Below, one piece after another: positions 15,442 through 19,195 of a stretch of DNA of 19,195 nt (the first letter of the stretch is position 1; every line of letters starts with the position of its first letter). The stretch covers positions 1 through 19,195 of the forward strand of contig CAZXLJ010000063.1 in assembly GCA_964641175.1 (NCBI GenBank), given 5' to 3'. The position numbers were made by a program, and so were the translations under genes. The DNA is from CAYNST01 sp964641175 (GTDB lineage Bacteria; Pseudomonadota; Gammaproteobacteria; Pseudomonadales; Cellvibrionaceae). The notes beneath the pieces were generated by a model. It saw only the letters and a list, made by a program, of their open reading frames with translations, did no database searches and was not told where the DNA came from.

Positions 15442-16416
15442 ATGAAACTGCAGCAGTTGAGATACATCTGGGAGGTCGCTCACCACGACCTCAATGTTTC
15501 TGCCACGGCCCAGAGCCTTTACACTTCACAACCGGGTATCAGTAAGCAGATCCGATTGCTGGAAGACGAACTGGGGGTGGAAATATTTTCCAGAAGCGGC
15601 AAGCACTTGACGCGCATTACCCCGGCGGGAGAAGCAATTTTGCGAACTGCGGGCGAGATCCTGCGGAAAGTTGAGAGTATCAAGCAAGTTGCCCAGGAGT
15701 TCAGCAATGAGCGAAAGGGCAGTCTGTCTATTGCCACCACTCATACCCAGGCACGGTATGCATTACCGAGAGTCATTGGAGACTTCATCAGAAAGTATCC
15801 GGATGTGTCTTTGCATATGCATCAGGGGACGCCGATGCAAATTTCAGAAATGGCCGCTGACGGCTCGGTGGATTTCGCTGTGGCGACCGAAGCTCTGGAA
15901 CTGTTCAGCGATCTGATCATGCTTCCATGTTACCGCTGGAACCGCTGCGTGCTAGTTCCTAAAAACCATCCACTTACGCAGATATCAAAGCTGTCTCTAG
16001 AAGACGTAGCAAAATATCCCATAGTGACTTATGTATTCGGATTCACCGGCCGATCAAAGCTGGATGAGGCGTTTCTCGAATACGGCCTGGCTCCTAAAGT
16101 TGTTTTCACAGCCGCCGATGCGGACGTAATCAAAACATATGTTCGTCTTGGTCTGGGTATCGGTATCGTTGCGAAGATGGCCTATAAAGCGGGTGATGAT
16201 TCGGATTTGGTTGCGCTGGATGCCAGTCACCTGTTTAAAGCCAGCATCACCAAGATCGGCTTTCGACGCGGCACGTTTATACGGGGCTTTATGTATGAAT
16301 TCATTGAAAAATTCGCCCCCCACCTAACCCGAGACGTGGTAAATCAGGCTTTCAACTGCCACTCAAAAATGGAACTGGACGAGCTGTTCGCGGGAGTAGA
16401 ACTGCCGGTTTATTGA
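15442..16416 (+). CDS. cysB: LysR-type regulator CysB
   Basis: Activator of cysteine biosynthesis and sulfur assimilation genes, with N-acetylserine as inducer and sulfide/thiosulfate as anti-inducers in enterics. The 324-residue product has exactly the E. coli length and clear identity: MKLQQLRYI, the winged helix-turn-helix with LYTSQPGISKQIRLLEDELG and FSRSGKHLT, then the effector domain with ATTHTQARYALP, LHMHQGTPMQI, DFAVATEAL, VTYVFGFTGRS, ADADVIKTYVRLGLGIG and TKIGFRRGTF. ATG 15442 has GGAGG six to seven bases upstream. It is convergent with cysH, a likely target. CysB usually represses its own gene; a CysB site in the AT-rich upstream region is possible, but CysB sites are too degenerate to call. 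Confidence 0.97.
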   Translation: MKLQQLRYIWEVAHHDLNVSATAQSLYTSQPGISKQIRLLEDELGVEIFSRSGKHLTRITPAGEAILRTAGEILRKVESIKQVAQEFSNERKGSLSIATTHTQARYALPRVIGDFIRKYPDVSLHMHQGTPMQISEMAADGSVDFAVATEALELFSDLIMLPCYRWNRCVLVPKNHPLTQISKLSLEDVAKYPIVTYVFGFTGRSKLDEAFLEYGLAPKVVFTAADADVIKTYVRLGLGIGIVAKMAYKAGDDSDLVALDASHLFKASITKIGFRRGTFIRGFMYEFIEKFAPHLTRDVVNQAFNCHSKMELDELFAGVELPVY

Positions 16417-16426
16417 GATGGCGTGC

Positions 16427-16464
16427 AGCCACAACCGCCAGTCGTAGAAGCGGGGGTTGTGGCT
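16427..16464 (+). terminator. Stem-loop terminator between cysB and cysH
   Basis: AGCCACAACC (16427-16436) pairs perfectly with GGTTGTGGCT (16455-16464), and CGC/GCG inside extends the stem. It starts 11 bases after the cysB stop and is followed only by a short TTTAG on the plus side. It separates the two convergent genes. Confidence 0.7.
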
Positions 16465-16538
16465 TTAGATACATACACCGATGTCCGCCCTGAAGCGGGC
16501 GACTCAAAAAACGCGGGATGCGGAGCCATTTATCGAAG

Positions 16539-17282
16539 TCAGCCGACCCTTGAGATGGGTTCCTTTATATTACTCACATGCAGACCGCACTCTTTTTTGG
16601 TTGCATCTTCCCACCACCAGCGTCCCTCCCGCTCATGCTGTCCGGGCGTGACAGGGCGGGTACAAGGTTCGCAGCCGATCGATACAAAACCACGTTCGTG
16701 CAACGGATTAAAGGGGACGTCGTAAGCCCGGATGTAATCCCAGACCTGGGTCAAACTCCAGTTCGCAAGTGGATTGAATTTTGTGAGGATCTCTCCCGGA
16801 CGCGCGAAAGTATGGTCTTCCTGTACGATGGGAATGTGTCCGCGGGTGCCTGGGTTCTGATCTTTCCGTTGGCCGGTTATCCAGGCATCCAGAGTTTGCA
16901 GTTTCTTTCTTAACGGCTCTATTTTGCGGATACCACAACATTCGTTATGCCCGTCCTCGTAAAAACTGAAAAGTCCTTTAGTGCTGACCAGCCTGCGAAC
17001 GGATTCACCATCGGGAGCAAGGACGTCGATACTGACCTGGTAGCGACGTCGCACCTCATCAATGAAGCGATACGTTTCAGGGTGTAAGCGGCCCGTGTCA
17101 AGACTAAAAACCTGGAAGTCTTTGGTGAGCTGTGCGGCCATGTGGATGAGTACCACATCTTCCGCTCCACTGAAAGAGATGGCTATTCTGTCGAAAGATT
17201 CCAATGCAAACTGAATGATCTGCTGCGGTGTTTTCCGCTGAAATAATTGATCGGTTTGAATAATCTGACTGTCGCTCGTCAT
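16539..17282 (-). CDS. cysH: Assimilatory APS reductase CysH (iron-sulfur type)
   Basis: Reduces activated sulfate to sulfite with thioredoxin. The 247-residue product has the SFSGAEDVVLIHMA nucleotide loop, LDTGRLHPETY, the cysteine pairs Cys115-Cys116 (NECCGIRKIEPL) and Cys204/Cys207 (GCEPCTRPV) that hold a [4Fe-4S] cluster, and the catalytic Cys232 in KKECGLH. The four cluster cysteines mark APS reductases such as that of Pseudomonas; E. coli PAPS reductase lacks them. APS is therefore the expected substrate and a CysC kinase would not be needed for this route. The start on the minus strand at 17282 has AGAGG about six bases upstream. It is convergent with cysB and divergent from thrH. Confidence 0.94.
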   Translation of the reverse strand: MTSDSQIIQTDQLFQRKTPQQIIQFALESFDRIAISFSGAEDVVLIHMAAQLTKDFQVFSLDTGRLHPETYRFIDEVRRRYQVSIDVLAPDGESVRRLVSTKGLFSFYEDGHNECCGIRKIEPLRKKLQTLDAWITGQRKDQNPGTRGHIPIVQEDHTFARPGEILTKFNPLANWSLTQVWDYIRAYDVPFNPLHERGFVSIGCEPCTRPVTPGQHEREGRWWWEDATKKECGLHVSNIKEPISRVG

Positions 17283-17522
17283 GTCGGCCTCTACTGCGGT
17301 GCTGGAATGCCGAGTGTGGATCGGCTATTGAAGAAGCATAGCAAAGCGTTATGTCCAAGAGAAATATTAGCCAGCTATAGAACTATAACCAGATGGCATA
17401 AGAGGGCGGTAAGTGCATCTCCAAGGCGGGAGCGTCGTGGTGCGGGCTTGCTAAGCACCCGCCGAATCGCTAGATTATCGAACTTTTTGCGGCTGAATGC
17501 CGGAACTTCTGAGGAGTGTGTA

Positions 17523-18140
17523 GTGGAAATCGCGTGCCTTGATTTGGAAGGGGTGTTAATACCAGAAATCTGGATAAAGTTTGCGGAGAAGACCGGGATA
17601 GAGGCGCTTCGAGCTACAACTCGGGACGTGCCGGACTACGATAAGCTCATGCGCATGCGGTTGGAGATCCTGGCAAAGCACAAATTGGGGCTTCGGGAAA
17701 TTCAGGAAGTAATTGCCACGCTAACCCCGCTGGACGGTGCGAAGGAATTCCTGGATTGGTTGCGGCAGCGATTCCAGGTGGTCATTCTTTCTGATACCTA
17801 TTATGAATTCGCTGGCCCTTTGATGGCGCAATTAGGGTATCCGACGCTTTTATGTCACAAGCTTACCGTGAACGAGCAGGGTGCTGTAGTGGATTACAAT
17901 CTGCGTCAGGCGAATCCCAAACGGCAGGCAATTTGTGCGTTCAAGACTCTTTATTACCGCACAATTGCTGCAGGCGATTCTTTTAATGACACTACAATGT
18001 TGGCAGAAGCAGATGCCGGCATACTGTTCCATGCACCGCAAAATGTGATCGACCAGTTCCCTCAGTTTCCCGCCGTTCACACGTTTGATGATCTGAAACT
18101 GGAATTTATCAATGCTAGCCTTCGGCCTTTGACGGTTTGA
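17523..18140 (+). CDS. thrH: Phosphoserine/homoserine phosphotransferase ThrH
   Basis: HAD-superfamily enzyme with phosphoserine phosphatase activity that can also transfer the phosphate to homoserine, linking serine and threonine synthesis (known from P. aeruginosa ThrH). The 205-residue product is the same length and very similar: CLDLEGVLIPEIWIKFAEKTGI with Asp7 and Glu9 of the modified motif I, VVILSDTYYEF (motif II), KRQAICAFKTLYYR, and AAGDSFNDTTML (motif IV). The GTG at 17523 is chosen: GAGGAG lies at 17511-17516 and the family N-terminus starts there. The open frame extends upstream to about 17247 through the promoter region, without likeness. As serine is the cysteine precursor, the divergent pairing with cysH makes metabolic sense. 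Confidence 0.95.
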   Translation: MEIACLDLEGVLIPEIWIKFAEKTGIEALRATTRDVPDYDKLMRMRLEILAKHKLGLREIQEVIATLTPLDGAKEFLDWLRQRFQVVILSDTYYEFAGPLMAQLGYPTLLCHKLTVNEQGAVVDYNLRQANPKRQAICAFKTLYYRTIAAGDSFNDTTMLAEADAGILFHAPQNVIDQFPQFPAVHTFDDLKLEFINASLRPLTV

Positions 18141-18771
18141 CCCGCGAGATAAGCGTGGTAAAAGGTGGTGAATTTTAGCTATTAAGCAGTAGAACTGACC
18201 GTCGCAACGTGCGGCGGTGAGCGCTGTGCGCAAGGCTTTTCTCTATATGTTCCTGCTTGGGAGCGGAGACAGCAACGATTTCACTCTATGGAACGAAAAA
18301 CCGGATTTCCTTCCGCGAAGAACGTCCATATATTGCTCCTGTAATCACAGTGCCGTCTCGTGAACTACTCACCGAGACTGATGCAGCCGTCGTGGATCTT
18401 AGGCGTCGAATTTGAATTTGCAAGCTTACGTGCGTCTTTTCAAGCAGGACAGAATGAATGCGTCAGCACCAGCGTCTGACCAGGATTGTCTCCGCAAGAG
18501 TTGCCTACCACCTTCGCGCAAACGAAGCATCCTGGCAAGCTGCGAATTCGTCCAAGCCATAGATTCATCAGCGGAAGAAGCCCGTGGGACATTTCAAAAC
18601 CGAACAGTTTGACGAGTCCGGGGCCTGTGAAGGCGGGCCTGAAGCGGGTCGAGTGATCGTGTAATCTTACCGGGTGAGCGGAGCTAGAATAATTGATTGC
18701 CCCGGGCTGCCGCCAAGACAGGTTTATGAGTTAGCTTGATCCTGGTTCAAGAATGATAGGAGAGAAGCTTT
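18141..18771. other. 630-bp region without a recognisable gene
   Basis: Neither strand gives a frame that I can match to a family. An 8-bp stem with one wobble, CCGTCGCA with TGCGGCGG, lies at 18199-18217. A plus-strand frame is open from about 18221 to 18415 but without start context or recognisable motifs. A 50-codon frame at 18454-18612 (MNASAP start) is also unmatched. In P. aeruginosa pabB follows thrH; none of its chorismate-binding motifs is visible here. The region may be degraded DNA. Confidence 0.45.
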
Positions 18772-19086
18772 ATGACATTTCAGTCTCTGGCAAGCCTGCA
18801 TGATCTCTATGATGGATACCTTCAGCCATTCCGGGTCAAAAATAAATCAATTTTGCTCATACAGTCCGGCGGAAATCACTATGTCATCGAAAATCGATGC
18901 CCGCATATGGACGCACCACTCGCGACGGGCAATCTGACAAACGAGCAGATTATTTGCAGATCACATGGAATCGCATTCGATCTGCATACCGGCAGAGCAC
19001 AAGGCGTTCTTTCGGGCATACTCCCATGCCTGACTTTTTATAACGTCGTCTATGATGGTTCATTCATAGGTGTAGATATCGAGTAA
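18772..19086 (+). CDS. Small Rieske [2Fe-2S] ferredoxin-like protein
   Basis: 104-residue protein made of a single Rieske domain. The cluster ligands are Cys43 and His45 (CPHMDAP) and Cys62 and His65 (CRSHG), that is CxH-x16-CxxH, within the usual RCPHMDAPLATG and CRSHGIAFDLHTG boxes. It has no signal peptide or membrane segment, so a soluble cytoplasmic electron carrier like those of dioxygenase systems, or a stand-alone redox sensor, is likely. ATG 18772 has AGGAG about 9-10 bases upstream. No partner oxygenase or reductase is nearby, so its electron acceptor is unknown. Confidence 0.87.
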   Translation: MTFQSLASLHDLYDGYLQPFRVKNKSILLIQSGGNHYVIENRCPHMDAPLATGNLTNEQIICRSHGIAFDLHTGRAQGVLSGILPCLTFYNVVYDGSFIGVDIE

Positions 19087-19104
19087 AGATCACATCGGAT
19101 GCCG

Positions 19105-19132
19105 TTGACAGGTAGAAGCTTTCCTGTAGAAT
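19105..19132 (+). promoter_or_regulatory. Sigma70 promoter of the tRNA-Val gene
   Basis: A perfect TTGACA (19105-19110), a 16-base spacer and TAGAAT (19127-19132), followed by a GC-rich discriminator, GCGCGCC. Stable-RNA promoters under stringent control commonly have such a discriminator. Initiation would fall about 8 bases before the tRNA. Confidence 0.85.
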
Positions 19133-19147
19133 GCGCGCCACCCTATC

Positions 19148-19195
19148 GGGTGGTTAGCTCAGTTGGGAGAGCGACGGCCTTACAAGCCGTAGGTC
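19148..19195 (+). tRNA. tRNA-Val(UAC), 3' part cut by window
   Basis: The first 48 bases fit E. coli tRNA-Val: acceptor strand GGGTGGT, D-arm TAGCTCAGTTGGGAGAGC, and anticodon arm ACGGC-CTTACAA-GCCGT with anticodon TAC. The variable loop, T-arm and 3' acceptor lie beyond the window. It may be the first of a tRNA cluster. Confidence 0.92.

Noticed and set aside
17247..17522. Upstream extension of thrH by 92 codons
   Set aside because: It has no family likeness and crosses the divergent cysH promoter region; the GTG at 17523 with GAGGAG explains the known 205-residue length.
18221..18415. Open plus-strand frame after thrH as a pabB fragment
   Set aside because: No chorismate-binding motif or other PabB block could be matched, so no gene was called.
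16480..18650. CCTGAAGCGGG repeated near 16489 and 18638
   Set aside because: Only 11 bases are shared, with different flanks; most likely chance rather than a repeat family.

Overview
The window is chromosomal DNA from a gammaproteobacterium of the broad Pseudomonas / marine Pseudomonadales-Oceanospirillales type. The evidence is a core block in the order acpP-fabF-(pabC relic)-mltG-tmk-holB-pilZ-tatD, a PilZ almost identical to the Pseudomonas type IV pilus protein, and a cysB / cysH / thrH cluster as in Pseudomonas. The sequence holds no transposase, phage gene or CRISPR array. It reads as a housekeeping chromosome with local rearrangement and gene decay. The identifications come from reading motifs and remembered family members; no database search was run.

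Positions 1-6997 hold the fatty-acid / cell-wall / DNA-synthesis block. acpP is cut by the left edge and followed by a good intrinsic terminator. fabF comes next, then a stretch that normally holds pabC (aminodeoxychorismate lyase) but here holds only a frameshifted, internally deleted relic. mltG and tmk overlap by ATGA. An RluA-type pseudouridine synthase on the opposite strand separates tmk from holB, which is unusual. holB, pilZ and a TatD-family hydrolase follow.

Positions 7007-10036 hold small metabolic genes: a PAP2-family membrane phosphatase (minus strand), an all-alpha (dimeric type) dUTPase with a terminator-like hairpin in its leader, malate dehydrogenase with a readable sigma70 promoter, and a Bcp-type peroxiredoxin preceded by a 12-bp stem-loop. 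A gap of about 590 bp carries a perfect 20-bp palindrome resembling a TetR-family operator, with no TetR gene nearby.

Positions 10631-14968 hold a GAF-like plus AraC-type regulator, a stand-alone yajC away from secDF, a PLP enzyme with D-cysteine desulfhydrase rather than ACC deaminase signature residues, a cytosolic 5'-nucleotidase and a universal stress protein.

Positions 15442-18140 form a sulfur / amino-acid cluster: cysB (regulator of cysteine biosynthesis), a convergent cysH with the Cys set of an iron-sulfur APS reductase, and a divergent thrH. After a 630-bp stretch with no recognisable gene come a small Rieske ferredoxin-like protein and a tRNA-Val(UAC), cut by the right edge, with a near-consensus promoter.

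I found no clearly new multi-gene system. The strongest unusual observations are the pabC relic, the antisense rluA inside the tmk-holB interval, the terminator/attenuator-like leader of the dUTPase gene, and the orphan TetR-like operator.
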